From assembly GCA_963402885.1 (NCBI GenBank), contig OY727094.1:18354501-18418500 (forward strand): a stretch of DNA of 64,000 nucleotides, given 5' to 3'. This DNA is from Antedon bifida. Taxonomy: Eukaryota; Echinodermata; Crinoidea; Comatulida; Antedonidae. The number at the start of each line of letters is the position of its first letter. The stretch's first letter is position 1. The notes beneath the pieces were generated by a model. It did no database searches and was not told where the DNA came from. It worked only from the letters and a program-made list of their open reading frames with translations. A program made the position numbers and the translations under genes. Positions 11,035-24,365 of the stretch are shown here, piece by piece.

Positions 11035-14000
11035 ATGGCTACTAAGAATACTGAAGAAGGTACTTCTAAAATGTCAGGAAAGTCAGGTTTACACATTCCA
11101 TGGTAAGAAAGTCACAAACTCAGTGACACCGCTGTCTGTGACTAGGCCTCCTAGCCTAGCTAGATGATATGTGTGTGTGTAGTATAGACTAGTGTAGTAG
11201 GCCTATTAGGCCTAGAGGCCCTAGCCTACTACTACTATACTAGGCCTAGTTTAGTTACGTTAATGTTGACTAGCTAGATAGGGAGGATCCTTGAATTCAA
11301 GGTAAATTCAAGGTACTTACTCACCGTACACCACTCTAAATGAGTGGCGCAAGAGGCTGGTGGGCCGGTCGTGGCCCTCTATTTATATCAGTAATCTTTT
11401 CCATTGATTGTAAACCTCTAATGAAACTTTGTATTTATTCAGTATTTTATAATAATAATAAATTAAATTTATAAAGCGCTTCATAAATAATGACAGAAAC
11501 AGCACTGTACATAAAAATAACTAACATCTGGTCAGCTTAATCTAACTAAAACAATCAATACCAACAATGTATTCAACTTCTTTTTTCAATATTAGTCAAT
11601 ATAATTCAATTAATTTTTATTGTTATCATTACTGTAAATAATCACTGTTAAGTATATATTTTACTAACAGTTACCCATCCAATGGACGGGCACCATCTTG
11701 TATTGATTGTAAGGTTCGGGAAACAAAAAAGTACAGTAATATATTACAATCAGGTTCACTCTTCCCTGGTACAATACAGTATACACAAATCTGTAAATGG
11801 ATGTATAGTGCAGATGTACATTATACAGCATTTATATTAGAAAGATAAAGTTAATAGACATACTATATTCTTTATAATATTTCAGTGTCTCTTTTGTTTG
11901 TAATTTTAAAAGCAAGCAATTTTAAATAGAAATTTGCAAAGCCATCACAAATAATATTAGTAGGTCTATTCACTGTAAAATAAATGTTTGAAAAACAAGC
12001 AGTCACAAGAAAAACAGAATCTTGTTAATACATTAATTTTTAATATACATCTGTATGATTTTATTTGTCCTTGTTTTGTTTCTGTAAATATATTGAATTA
12101 ATAGACGTTTATTATTTTATTTTTTTTTGTCTTGTGTGAGTTCATCTCACGTTTATTTAAATTCTCAGTGATGATGATAATAAACAAAACAAAAGAAATA
12201 CGATTTGTCCAAAAAGATAGTTTTAACAAGAAAGATTTTAATCATGTATTTTACCGCCATTTTTCATTTTTACATTTTAATTAACATCATATCTAAAATT
12301 TTAAATGAAAACAAATATGGTTAATACTGAATTCAAGTATCTTATTATGTAAATATAACTGTATTTTAACTACTTTAAACACTTACTTTAATTGTCACAA
12401 ATGTACTTATATGTAATATACAATATATCTTTTTGGACAAATCGTATTTCTTTTTTTTTTTGTTTATTATTTTATTGATGAATATTATTATGTCAGTTAT
12501 TTTCCATTTTTGTATAGGGCATAATACTGCATTTCATAATCGTAGATAGTCATGTTATTCCCCACTGGAGAACAGTGACTTAGTTGAATCTGATTGATAT
12601 TCTCTTTCCTTGTAGGCCTTCACCCCTTGAAAATAAATTACATAAAACAGACAATTAAAAATCCCCAAAAAATAACAAAACATAATGTTAGCATAATAAT
12701 GTAGGCCTACTTCACAATATTTCATATCTGAAAACCTACCAGGAGCTAATGTCTTCTCAGACATTACATCTGGCAGAAAATGGCAGAGGATTACTTATCG
12801 CAAGCGTTCGGCAGTTGCAAAGAAGTTGGTCTAAAAAACACATTTTTCGTACAAATTTCCCATTCTAATATAGACTAATGGATAAAGGGGAATTAAAATG
12901 TGGCCCAGCTCGGCACTAATATCGGACTTGCTGTTTAAGAGGAGATAGAGGAACAAATTTTGGCTTAGTGCTATAATATTATAGATAATTAATATTTTTT
13001 TTAAAAATCACTGTAAATACACGTTATTATAATACCAAAAAAATGTACGATTGATTGAATAAAGTTCACATACTGTATAATCATCAACTAATAAATAGGC
13101 CTAGGTCTAAAATTCCAATTTAATTAGATATTTATATATTGAGAAAACAGCACTATTGTATTGTAGTACAAACAATAAATGATAAAAATTTAAGGCCTAA
13201 GTTGAAAAAAAAAATGCTTTCATTTTTGTGGAAAAAATGCTAAGCCTAGTGTGGGTAAAGATTTGTTTATGCTGTTCCGGCTTAATCCTCCCTCCTGTGT
13301 ATTGAAAAATAATCTTTCTTATTTAGGGTGGAGAAATATAGACCAATCAAGCTGTCAGATGTAATGGGTAACCAGGAAACAGTAAGCCGATTAGAAGTGT
13401 TTTCTCGAGAAGGCAACGTTCCAAATATCATCATTGCAGTAAGTATAGTTAAAAGGGTTTACAATCGAAACCCTGTGAAATGGCCGCCAACTGAAACGGC
13501 TGCCAATTGAAACACTGAATAAAAGTGTATGAAACGCCGCTGCAATCAAACGACGTGTGGTTCAATACAAAATTGTTTTACATTTAAAAAAAATTGAAAT
13601 GACTTATGACATGTAAATTAATAAATATTAAAGATGTATTGTCCCTTGAAACACAAAAAAAATGAAGATCAAAATATTCTAAATTTAAATTGGCCATATC
13701 AAAGTAATACTAAAGTTATTCACTTTAAGTTGAAAATTCGAGCCAAAAACAAAAATTTTACGTATTTAACAGCTAAATTAATTTGATTACATTTCATCTG
13801 GAAAATCGTCGCGAGCAAAAGTAAACAAAGATTTCAAACCACGAGTATGCATTATGCATGATGCTAATTAGGATTGTTTACAATTGTCATGGTTGAGAAG
13901 GTATTTTCACACAGATCGCGAGGAAGATTTATGATTATGCATACAGAGTAGCCAAATAAGCGCGTTGCATTATGAGATATGTTTTGATCGAAAACTTTGA

Positions 14001-17000
14001 CTGGAAGTCAAAGTTATTTTTTGGACCAAAAAACGTCTGTATTTCAGTTAAATGATTTTTTTTTTCGACTTTTTTTTTGTGAAAGTTAATAACTATTATG
14101 ATACTTCAAAATGATCGACTTTTTTTTCGAAATCTTTTTTTTTTTTTTTTTGGAATTTGACAAAGGGACAATACATCTTTAACAAATATATGTTTTTAAT
14201 TTTTTATGTATATGTTTATGGTATAATAAATCATTTTCAGAACATTGTCGGCAACTCAATTCAATATTACCAGTTACCACTCCTCTTAAATACTCTGCTC
14301 GCTTCACTCCACTATCACACTTGCGATGTTGCCATCTATCACACTCCTCACATAGCAGTCCTTCTTGATTCTCGATAACAGGTTGTTGGCATTCAATACA
14401 AGCGTTCATGTTGATAATTGTATACAATGTAATGTTCACTTGGGGAAAAAAAGCACCAAAAAGTGTATGGAATTTTTATGTGCAAATAATAAATTATTGT
14501 CTTTATGTAAATGTTAAATGACGCCAATACGCGGAGCTCCACAGATAATATGACTAGGCACGGTTAATGCGCTAACATCTAACAGAAATAGAAAACAATT
14601 AGCCCCCGCGAAGGGTGTTGTTGATACACATAATAGTAAAACAATAGGACACAACTTTATTTAAAATGCTTTGTTGGCATAATATTAATACATATATAGC
14701 ATGTTTGAATATTATTACACAATTTCATATGTTATTGAATTCACTATGGACCTAATAAATAACAATATAAATAGCTTTACTACATAACATATATATTAAT
14801 ATTATTACAGTACATTCGTATTTGTTTTGCCTAAATTTAACTTTACAATAATTGACGTACAGTATTTGTTTTAATACGTTAAATAAATTTATATTGCGCT
14901 TTGAATGGTGAATGACATTATTTTAATAGAAACGTAACTAAAAAAATATGTTTATTCTTTGATTTTATTCTTAAACATATATTGGTTGGTTTCATAGGCT
15001 TTAATGTACGTTCATAATACACCAATTGGCTTGTTGTAGCTGCGGCGGTATTGGTGTCCCATAGAAAATGTTGGCGGCCGTTTCGGTCACAAACCGTTAA
15101 AAGTTAGCATTAAATACTCTACCAGACACATGCTGTAAATTTGTACAGCTGCCACATGTGATACATATGTGACGCTGTATTACAGAATTTGCCTATGATA
15201 CTGGACATACTATATAACGCCATATGTGGAGGACACTACACAAGCAAGAATAGAACAAGGTTATTAACTGTTTGAAATTTGTAGAGAGTGTTTGGTAGGT
15301 GACGGGTTATAGAACAGTGCAAAACAATGTGTGGAAAAAAGTTCAACATGCAGGACATTTTCCTAAACAATTTGTACAAACACAATCTTTTTCGCAACTT
15401 ATGTGCTTGTCATGGAGATACTGTATAATCCAGCATTTGTAACGATACATGCTTTTGTAATACATACATTGGCAATATATTCCAATAAATAGCATGCATT
15501 GCCGCATTTTATGTTATTATGGATCTTGGTTTTATCATTCATTTTTCTTTGTCAAAAAAAAAAATCAGTAATAAAGAAGTTATAGTTTGAATCGATCTTG
15601 TTTTTATATTATTCTATAAAAAACCTTGCAAAATAGTATATACCTTGTTATTTAATTAACAAAGCACCAATGTTAATTTTATTGTTGATCTCTTCTAGGG
15701 TCCTCCTGGAACTGGTAAAACGACAAGCATTCTGTGTTTGGCCCGCAAATTGTTAGGAGTAGCCTACAAGGAAGGTGTTCTGGAACTGAATGCATCCAAT
15801 GATAGGTAGCATGTTTGTTTTTCTTGTGCATATACATTTTCACAATAGAGTACTGTAAATACAATAAATAGCATTATCACTAAAAAAGGACAGTCACATT
15901 ATTTAACAATCCATACACAATAATAATATTTAATAATAATAACATATATCTATGTCATGAAGTTTAGATGAATGGACTTAGGTTAGATACTATCAGTGGA
16001 TGGAGATTAGATCGTGCCAGATTACTCTACATGGAGCGGATGTTATTATGATTTCATCCATAAATTGTTATTGTAGTGAAAGTAAAGCGATGGCGTGGTA
16101 CACCCCTTGGGCTATTTTTTAAGATAAAAGAAACTTTATTTTTCTTCGTAAAAAACAAAGAAATGTCGTTTTTCAGCAAATCCGATTTAAAGTTACATAT
16201 ATAAATGGACTAAAAATGACAAAAAATGTAAAAGTATAAAACAGTAAACATTAAACATCTATAAAAAGGTTAATAAACGTATAGTTACAAACTAGATTCT
16301 AGAGACATCAGTGTTAAAAATATGAATAGAGCTTGGCACAAAAGAATTTGTAAAACGACATTGCACATTACGTGGTGGACAAAGTCTAATACCAGACCTA
16401 TTTAGGTTATAACAACAATGTAATGGATACGTTGGGTCATTCATAATTTTATGTATTTTGAGTGCAACACGTTTTTCGTAGTTTGAGATAGTGGTGTGAT
16501 ATTACGTTTATTGATACGCTGAGCAATTTTTCTTGACCTATCAATTACCTAGCAAGTAATTTTGAATTGGCGTTCCATTTCAGCTTATCATTTACTATAG
16601 TTCCTAGGTATTTGTGGTTGTGGTATATGCAAATTGGTATTTTTCATGGTTTCCTACATTATATTTCAATTTATCAAGAACAATTTTTTCTAAGAATTTA
16701 ACAATATTTGAAGTCAAAGCAATTGAAATAAAGTCCTTCGGTTCACATGGCTTATTTGTCTTAGGCAGGGGAAGGGATTAACGATGTTTTCCATACCGAG
16801 GAAGGACACCATTTTCTACAATCATGCTAAAGATAGGTTTGAACACATATCATATCTGTTTACTATATGTTTTAAGTAATCTGAATATTTAATCTTTCTA
16901 AACTCTGTTATTTTCGAGACTATCCTTATCATCAAACCTACAAAAAAAACCTCTTTAATTGTTCAACAAAGTGTTTGTTACAATCCATGTTTTGTTTCTT

Positions 17001-20000
17001 TATATCCTGTGACTTTTCTCCATAGTCTTCCATGCTGATCTTATGTTGTTTCCATTAAAGTTCTTTTCTAACATTTCTTTGCATTTTGTCTTTGCTTTTT
17101 TAACGTTTGTGTTGATTTCCTTTTGTATTTGACTTACTTTTATGAGGTCTTTCAACTCTTTATTGAACCATGGTTTACTATTTGGGTAGGTTTACTCTTT
17201 GTGTATTGTTTTATAATTTTACGTGGTATAGTTGAGTCAACACAAAATTGATGTATGCTGTTTCTGTATCCACTCTTTCATCTACAGAGGAACTGTTGTT
17301 AGCGAAAACTAACCAATCGGTGATTTCCAGACTTGCTTTATGAACGTTCAGTGCTCCATATCTATCTTTCTTTAGTTGTAGTTTTAAATTGCTTCAGTTT
17401 TTGTTTGTACAATTGCCATAAGAAAACATTATCATGGTCTGAATTACCAAGTTTTGCACAGATCTTTGAAGAGTAGCTTTTGGGAATGTTTGCATAGCAT
17501 AAGTCCAAAATGGCATTTTTTCTTGTAGGCTCATTTACAATTTGTTCATAATTTGGCAGAACATTTTCTAAAGTACAATGATTAAAATAACTGACAATTA
17601 TTTTGGCAGAATCCGGGGAATTAGCTTCTAGTTCTTATAAATGTGGCGATATGTACTCGCTAGCAACGGTGGCGTTGGCACTTGGAGGGATATATGTATA
17701 AACCGTGACAAAAATTTGTGGAATTTCCCAGAGGTAGAAGACCGATTTTTAGTACTTCGTAGTCAGGGGTGCATATTTTATTTTTGATGCTCCAGTTTTT
17801 GCAATAATTCTGTTTTACATATATGCGTAGTCTCCCGTCCTTTGATTTTCCGGATGCAGATGTATGATCATTTCTAATCAAAAAGTGCGTTTCTAATTCA
17901 AAAGGGGTGTCAGAGATATTATCATAAAGCCATGTCTCTGCGACTACAGACACAGGTAGTATACATCTGGTACAATATCTACCTACAACCCAATTTGTTT
18001 TGCAATGATTGTACATTTCCAGGTGTGATTGATGGAAGTGGTAATTTAAGGTCATGTTTATTTTAATCGTGGGTGTATGCCTCCTTTTCTCCCCCGTTTT
18101 CTAATTGACCGACTCTAGGCACAGCTTTCAATCAGTAGCTTAGAAGCTCATCACGCATATACGTTCTTCGTTGTGCTGCTGGGTGATCGGCCTAAGCTTA
18201 CTTGAGTGATCCTTGTTCAAAATATAGTGAAAAACCAATATACACAAGACATGTTCAACATACAGATGATTAGTAATCCAATACACAAAACGATGACACA
18301 AATTAAAATGGGTAAAAGGTTAAAACACATGTTACTAACATTTGCTAAGGCAATCTCGAAAAGGCTGACTTGAGCAGCACCACCGAAAAAAAAAACAAAA
18401 AAAAAAAACCACTCAATAATAGTCACAGAAAAGAGTTGAATAATGCATACAAAAAACAGAAATTTAAAAACAAGATTACCAAAATCCATTCCATTTATAT
18501 ACTTTATATCATTTGATGCATCATGCAAGAATTATGTTTTTTCACAAATGATGGGCTAGGTTAATTTAGGCTAGTAATAAGTGGTTGGTCAAAGAATATT
18601 GTCTTTTTTTCCCTCCAAAAACATTAATGACACTACTACCATTTTGTTTTGTTTTCAGAGGTATTGATGTTGTAAGAAACAAAATCAAAATGTTTGCACA
18701 GAAGAAAGTAACTTTACCAATAGGAAGACAAAAGATTGTTATTCTCGATGAAGCTGATAGGTAAATTAGTCGCAGAAATAACCAAAAAGCCTAGGCCTAT
18801 AGCCTTAAGTCATTTATACTGTGGATGTTCTCTTGTGTCTCTGAGACCTCCAAAGGATTTGAGAAGTAAATTGTCTACTAGACTGCTGGGAATATTACTT
18901 TAAACAATTGTAAATTGCGCAAGAAAAGTTGAACAAGTTTAATATTTAGTAATGTTTATACCTGCTACCATTGTGATTTCACTTTCATTTGGTTTCTGGT
19001 TCCATTCTGAATCCATAAATCCTTGATTATCATCTTTAAATTGCATCCATATCATACACTTCACACATTACTTACAGTATATTAAAAACAAATGTCAACT
19101 TAAGAAATTCAATGTAACACCATCATTGGAATAAAATAAACATTATTATTATTTGCAGTATGACAGATGGCGCTCAACAAGCACTTAGACGTACCATGGA
19201 GATCTACTCAAAAACAACACGCTTTGCGCTAGCCTGTAATACTTCTGATAAAATTATTGAGCCAATTCAATCCAGGTGTGCTGTTCTGCGTTACTCAAAG
19301 CTTACAGATGCTCAGCTCCTCAGTCGATTATTAGAGGTATGTGAGGCAGAGAATATATCATATACAGATGAGGGATTGGAAGCTATCATCTTTACATCAC
19401 AAGGTGATATGAGACAGGTATAGTGTAGAGCAATCATTTTTCCATAATTTAATTTCAAGTGAATGAGAATATAAGAATTAACATTTTCTTTATGCCTAGC
19501 TTACTGCCTTTGGCCTATCACTCTAAAATGAGCATTACAGGTGGAATATATATATACCCTATCACACATTGGTGTATTACATGGACCTTTCCAAGATGAA
19601 GTAACTCAACACATTTTTTAGGCATTGTTCTGCTTAACTGGGATGAGAGACTGTAATTTTAAATATCTGACAGTTTATCATTTTTCTTTGTCAGAAAGAA
19701 AGAGGAATTGCATTTTCTTTGAAAAGAATTTGGTATTGTATTGTATGCTGGAATTAATAGTTGTTTAGTTTTGTGTGTCTTCTCTATTTGAAATGGAACC
19801 TAAATAACCTATTACATCTGTTAACAATGAAATCTTGCAGTATTTTATGTATATTTATTTGTTGTAGGCACTTAACAACCTCCAGTCAACCCACTCAGGA
19901 TTTGGGCATGTAAGTCCAGAAAATGTATTTAAGGTATGTATGTTGTTACTCTTTTGTGTTTTTAAGTTTCATGATAAAATAGATATAAATGTTACTTGAA

Positions 20001-21801
20001 ATCATGTAAAGTATAACTTTCAACAATAATAACATTTAATCATTCAATTTTCAATAAAATATCATTACAATAATTACCAATTTTATTACCATTAAAGATA
20101 TATTGTCCCCCTATTTTTTTAATGTTTTCGTTGAATATGCCATTTTAATTTCACATAATAGTTATTTACTTTGACCAAAAATTGTTCGCGAGTGTTCTCA
20201 ATGTACTTATTACATGAGAGTAGGAAAAAACATCTGACTCCCTGCTGCAAAGCTCCAAACTCCACAGTAGTTGAACACAATTGCATTTCTGTTAGTGCAG
20301 TACCTGCTGCTAAAGCGTGATTCCCACTAGACTGCAACATAATGCAGCGACGTATTGACGCAAAGTGTTGTATTGCATAATCACAAGTGGGAACCGACGA
20401 CGTAACAGTGCTGCAAACAACGCTACGGGAAATCAAATCAGTTTAATTTCACACAACAACCGCAAGGCAAGCTTTACTTGGGCTCGAATCTAACCCCTAG
20501 ACATCAGTGCAAACTCGGTGGTCTAGATTTACAAACGCCAGGCTAGTGATCTAGAGCTGGTGGGTTCGAGTCCCAGGCTAGTGATCTAGAGCTGGTGGGT
20601 TCGAGTCCCACCCAAGAATTACTTACTTAACATGTAATTATGTCTACCTCAGAACACTTTTAATTCAATCATGTATGTTAATTATTATGACAGGTTTGTG
20701 ATGAGCCTCATCCGTCTGCCATACGAGACATGTTAGATCATTGCATAGCAGGCAACATTGATGAGGCCTACACCATAATGGCTCACTTCTACCATTTAGG
20801 CTATGCTTCAGAGGACATCATAGGCAATATTTTCCGTGTCTGCAAAACTTACAATATGGCTGAGTATTTAAAACTAGAATTTATCAAGGTTTGTATTTTC
20901 TTTATTTAAAATATTGTAAAATAATCTAAACCATTCTTTATTTATATATTTTTGTATGTTATCAGTATGAAGGAATTTGATTCAACTTCAATTCAAGTAC
21001 TGTAAACTAGTATTGTAAGCAGAAGTGTATTGTTTACTTGAAATACCTAACAGTTCCAACCTCAACGTATCCACGCCCCCATTCAGAGACTAAAAGCCTT
21101 CTGTAATTGTGTTTAAAACTGGAGACTGTAAATTTACTTTTTAACTCCAGATATTAGGTCCAACATAAAAATTGACAACAGGGCTTAAATAACAACTTAT
21201 CAGGAATCAAATTATTTATCCAAATACTACTGTTATGTTTATGACCTTCAGCAGTTTATTTAAAATAGAGAACATATATGAGAAGGCAAAATATTTTTAG
21301 AAAAGTGGAACATAAGCAAAGCTGTCTGTAGCTTATTCAAATCATAAATGTTTAGAACGTTAAACTTAAAAAACACAGCATTAAGACACAAAAAAAAAAA
21401 AAAAATTTTTTTTTTTTTTCTGGTGAAAATTTATGTTGGAGAATTTAACAGTAGGCGGAGGTACAGCATGCACTCGGAGTGCCATTCTAGTTTGGAATGT
21501 GATCTATAAGATTGCCCTGCACAAATACCTAAAGCACGTTTTTGTACTTTAAACAGGCCTTCAGTATGGGTAGTCTTATTACTAAGCCATGGGCACAATG
21601 TGTCAAAATTATCTATAGTATACAACAACAAATTATCTTAGTATACAACTTAAATTCATATATGAGAACCTCTACATTTTTGCTTCATAGGAAATTGGAT
21701 TCACTAATATGAAGATAACAGAAGGAATGAACTCATTACTTCAACTTGCTGGAATGTTAGCAAGGTTATGCAAGATATCAATGTCAACAGGACAGTTATG
21801 A
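11035..21801 (+). CDS. RFC2: replication factor C subunit 2 (40 kDa clamp-loader ATPase)
   Basis: Eight exons splice in frame: 11035-11102, 13327-13438, 15699-15805, 18659-18760, 19159-19417, 19868-19933, 20694-20888 and 21691-21801. They encode 339 residues (the human protein has 354). The product is an AAA+ subunit of the RFC clamp loader, which opens and loads PCNA at primer-template junctions in the nucleus. Visible motifs are the RFC box ([15 protein letters not shown]), Walker [10 protein letters not shown] at residues 61-69, Walker B ILDEAD ending at 129, the SRC motif with its arginine finger at 168-170, and the sensor-2 region GDMRQALNNLQS. The C-terminal collar helices end [14 protein letters not shown]. 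Residue match to vertebrate RFC2 is very high. Introns 2 (2.3 kb) and 3 (2.9 kb) are swollen by a MITE, a zinc-finger relic and a LINE. AATAAA-type signals follow near 21,875. Confidence 0.97.
12180..12468. mobile_element. foldback/MITE-like element in RFC2 intron 1
   Basis: An arm of about 40 bp (12180-12219, containing AAATACGATTTGTCCAAAAA) is repeated in inverted form at 12426-12468 around a 206-bp AT-rich interior. It has no coding capacity. Confidence 0.65.
13628..14182. mobile_element. MITE, TTAA-bounded, TIR AGATGTATTGTCCC
   Basis: The element begins TTAAAGATGTATTGTCCC and ends with the inverted form GGGACAATACATCTTTAA. It is nearly the same along its length as the copy at 50292-50834. 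TTAA at both edges could be a piggyBac-type target duplication or part of the inverted repeat. It lies in RFC2 intron 2. Confidence 0.8.
14240..14439 (-). pseudogene. transposon-type cysteine-rich zinc finger ORF relic
   Basis: A short open frame begins at 14439 and encodes a PHD-like cysteine array: CIECQQPV, then [14 protein letters not shown], then LSCRQC (C-x2-C, C-x2-C, W, H-x2-C, C-x2-C). I recall such modules at the start of DNA-transposon ORFs in marine invertebrates. Nothing further of an ORF is visible, and the frame runs into the neighbouring MITE end at about 14,180. It lies inside RFC2 intron 2 on the opposite strand. Confidence 0.45.
16100..18056 (-). mobile_element. decayed LINE (endonuclease + RT remnants) in RFC2 intron 3
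   Basis: Read on the minus strand, the 5' part (about 18,050-17,660) encodes an AP-endonuclease-like piece ([36 protein letters not shown]). A linker follows near 17,180 ([13 protein letters not shown]). The RT start is near 16,860-16,680 ([32 protein letters not shown]), the thumb near 16,600 ([14 protein letters not shown]) and the C-terminus near 16,370-16,300 ([16 protein letters not shown]). The central RT core is deleted and stops are scattered, so it is dead. It differs from the LINE family at 6.9 and 29.4 kb. Confidence 0.8.
20092..20185. mobile_element. one-ended MITE fragment (TTAAAGATATATTGTCCCC)
   Basis: This has the same left end and following ~70 bp as the MITE at 28427-28778. 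The matching right end is absent. It lies in RFC2 intron 6. Confidence 0.6.
20540..20609 (+). repeat. 35-bp tandem duplication with tRNA B-box-like sequence
   Basis: Two exact copies (20540-20574 and 20575-20609) each end in GGTGGGTTCGAGTCCC, a T-arm/B-box sequence. TGGTCTAGATTT upstream resembles an A box. This looks like a tRNA or SINE head with an internal duplication, not a working tRNA. Confidence 0.55.
21377..21500. mobile_element. end fragment of CCTCCGCCAAGG-type repeat
   Basis: The segment from CAGCATTAAGACAC through the poly-A/poly-T stretch to GTAGGCGGAGGTA...CACTCGGAGTGCC matches the end of the repeat at 41900-42485. It lies just before the last RFC2 exon. Confidence 0.6.
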
Positions 21802-23590
21802 TAAATATACAATGTATAATACTGGTGGTGGATGTTGCCTCAATTACCTATGGAAAAAAGAATGTGAACACTACTAAATAAATAAGTGAACCACTCCTAA
21901 ACTGTCCAGTCAAATGTGCTATCAGACTACAGTATATAAATATACTTTGCCATGAACGTTTCTGGTTAAAACTAAGAACAAAGGTGCAAGAAGTAGAAGG
22001 CCTACTATTTCCGAGGCACCAAGGCCCATAGTTTTAATCAAAAACCAGTATATTTGCTTAATATTATGGAGAAAACATTTAAATACTGTTCCACTTAAAT
22101 CAAATGTTGAAGAAAAATGTGGCCATGTAAAAAGGCAAAGTTTGAGTACAGGTGTTATAAACGGTACACTCACAGTTGTGAGTCATTTTTCAATAATTAG
22201 TGAATACAGTACCTTTCTAGTATTTACTATATTATTGAAAGTGCTGATGTTACAGTCAACTCTCCTAATTCCGAATTTTTGAAATCCGGAAACTCTCCTA
22301 AAACCAAACTTATTGAGGTCCAAAAGGTCCTAAATTCATTTTATCATTAGACAACATTCAGAATACCAGACTTTATGGAAAACCATAAATATTAGGCCAA
22401 CCAAAGGGTGTTTGGTATTGGGAAAGTTGACCAGGTAGTAGAATCTACATTTAATTATGTGATGCTCTATCAAACAATCACTAGATAGTAGATGTTTGAG
22501 CCAAAATATATAACTATTTGTATTCATTTGGTGGTTTGTTTTATGTACTGTAGAAGATGGTCACAAGATTTCCAGAAAAGTTTTACTTGTGATACACTAC
22601 TCATATACAGATATTCATTACATAATACTCCATGTTTAAAACAATTAATGTATGATTACTTTACTGAATTTCTACAGTTTTTAATAGATTAACCGGCTGA
22701 GATCGAGAACACATTGCTTGTACATTGAAGGCGGGCGTTCTTCAAAGCCAATGTTAAGAATAAACGTATCTTTATGTCATATTTTGTTGAGGCATTTCTT
22801 GTGATCGCGGATGATCGAAAGGTCTAAATTGTGCAGCATCTTGTAATTATAAATCGAACATAGTCCAGTCGATTGGGGTCCCGTTAACATTGTCTATCTG
22901 ATCAAAATCAATAATAAAAAAAATATACAGTGCATGCTATGAATGGGAAAAAAAATTGGGACAAACCATAAAAAAACCACACAAAAAAAATACACCTACA
23001 GCAAACGTGTCATGTGATAGTTTAAAGATCAGGTGCAGCAGAGATATTATAGTTCACTATAATATCTCTGTGGGTGCAGGCAACTACAATTTCAATTAAT
23101 CATTTCTATAATTATCAGTAGTTTTCCTAATACGATTTTATTTTTAAATAGGCACTTTCATATCAGTGTAGTGATAGTTCAAAATTACCCTGTTCTTTTG
23201 GGCAAAATTAAATGGCCCGGCACCACTGTATTAAATAATGTGGGACACCAGAGAAGAGTGAACACTCTTCCCTGGAAAATGAAACCTGGTAAGCTTCAAA
23301 TACGGCATCATCTTCGTTACTATAACATGGTGAGAAAATTTTAGGTGTAGGTGTTGTGCATTTTATACACACTGATTTGTTTAGTTTTTACCTGACGCAT
23401 TATTCCTTCACAATAATTGAACTCGGAATCTCCTCTATACTAGAGCCATGTGTCAGGACCACGGAAATCACTTTGGAATGCGATAAATGAAGTGTTTTTT
23501 CTTTATAGGGACGTAGGCCAAACTGTGGGTAAGTGCAGATATTTGTAGGTAGAACTAATAGTCCGGTTCCTCATGTATGAAAATAGGGGT
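21802..23590. other. RFC2 3' UTR and gene-poor spacer
   Basis: The first ~100 bases hold the probable RFC2 3' UTR with AATAAA-like signals near 21,875. TCAACTCTCCTAATTCCGAA near 22,256 resembles the end of a Tc1/pogo-type DNA transposon. No gene is recognised in the rest. Confidence 0.5.
23040..23069. repeat. 14-bp stem hairpin
   Basis: AGAGATATTATAGT is followed after two bases by its perfect inverted copy. No T-run or gene end is near, so a terminator role is not supported. Confidence 0.7.
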
Positions 23591-24365
23591 TCCGTAGGAT
23601 TTTAATGCCCAAAGTGAGATTTCACTTGATTTTACTTTATTATGGTGCTAGGATACCAAAAATGCTAGGTAACACATTTTCACGATCCCGTAACCATGGT
23701 AACAGCCCCAAGTTCAAAATGGCGACCAAATGGCCATATCTCCATAACCCTTTGGTCTATTGACAAGATATGTTAAGGTCAAGGGTCAATAGTACAGATA
23801 AATAGCATTTCCGGTTACATTTAGTAAAAATGTTCATTACAACGAATATAAATATATTTATTCCGAGTATTTTGATACCAATATCTTGTCAATAGACCGT
23901 AAGGGTTATGGAGATATGACCAGAGACTACTGAATAAAAATCCTTGTAAGCTATTCTCTATGTCAAAGGTCAACAACTTTGCTTCCGGACATTTTTTAAC
24001 AAAATATTGCATTACAAAAAATATAAATATATAAGGTCTGAGCAATTTGAGACCATTTTTAAATGTCTATGACTAGCCGTTTTTAAGATACAGTACGAGT
24101 CAAGGGTCAATAGTACAGAAAAATAGCATTTACGGTTGCATTTATTAACAATGTTCTATTACAACGAATATAAATATATATATTCCGAGTGTTTTGATAC
24201 CAATATATTGTCAATAGACCAAAGGGTTATGGAGATATGGCCATTTTGAACATGGGGCTGTTACCATGGTTACGGGATCGTGAAAATTTGTTACCTAGCA
24301 TTTTTGGTATAAAGTTAGCACCATAATAAAGTGAAATCTCACTTTGGGCATTAAAATCCTACGGA
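23591..24365. mobile_element. 775-bp foldback element with ~180-bp inverted arms
   Basis: The left arm runs from TCCGTAGGATTTTAATGCCC at 23591 to about 23,775. It returns inverted from about 24,190 to 24,365, ending AAAATCCTACGGA. The interior also repeats itself: two partial copies contain GTCAAGGGTCAATAGTACAG and ACAACGAATATAAATAT. It carries no protein-coding frame and is a non-autonomous DNA element. Confidence 0.8.

Noticed and set aside
16100..18056. A host gene inside RFC2 intron 3
   Set aside because: All recognisable pieces are LINE endonuclease and RT motifs in order, with stops and a missing core.
18217..18528. Hydrophobic 103-aa minus-strand frame
   Set aside because: Low-complexity AT-rich intron sequence; the apparent membrane segments come from T-rich codons.
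23040..23069. Transcription terminator hairpin
   Set aside because: No gene ends nearby, no T-run follows, and this is a eukaryotic sequence.
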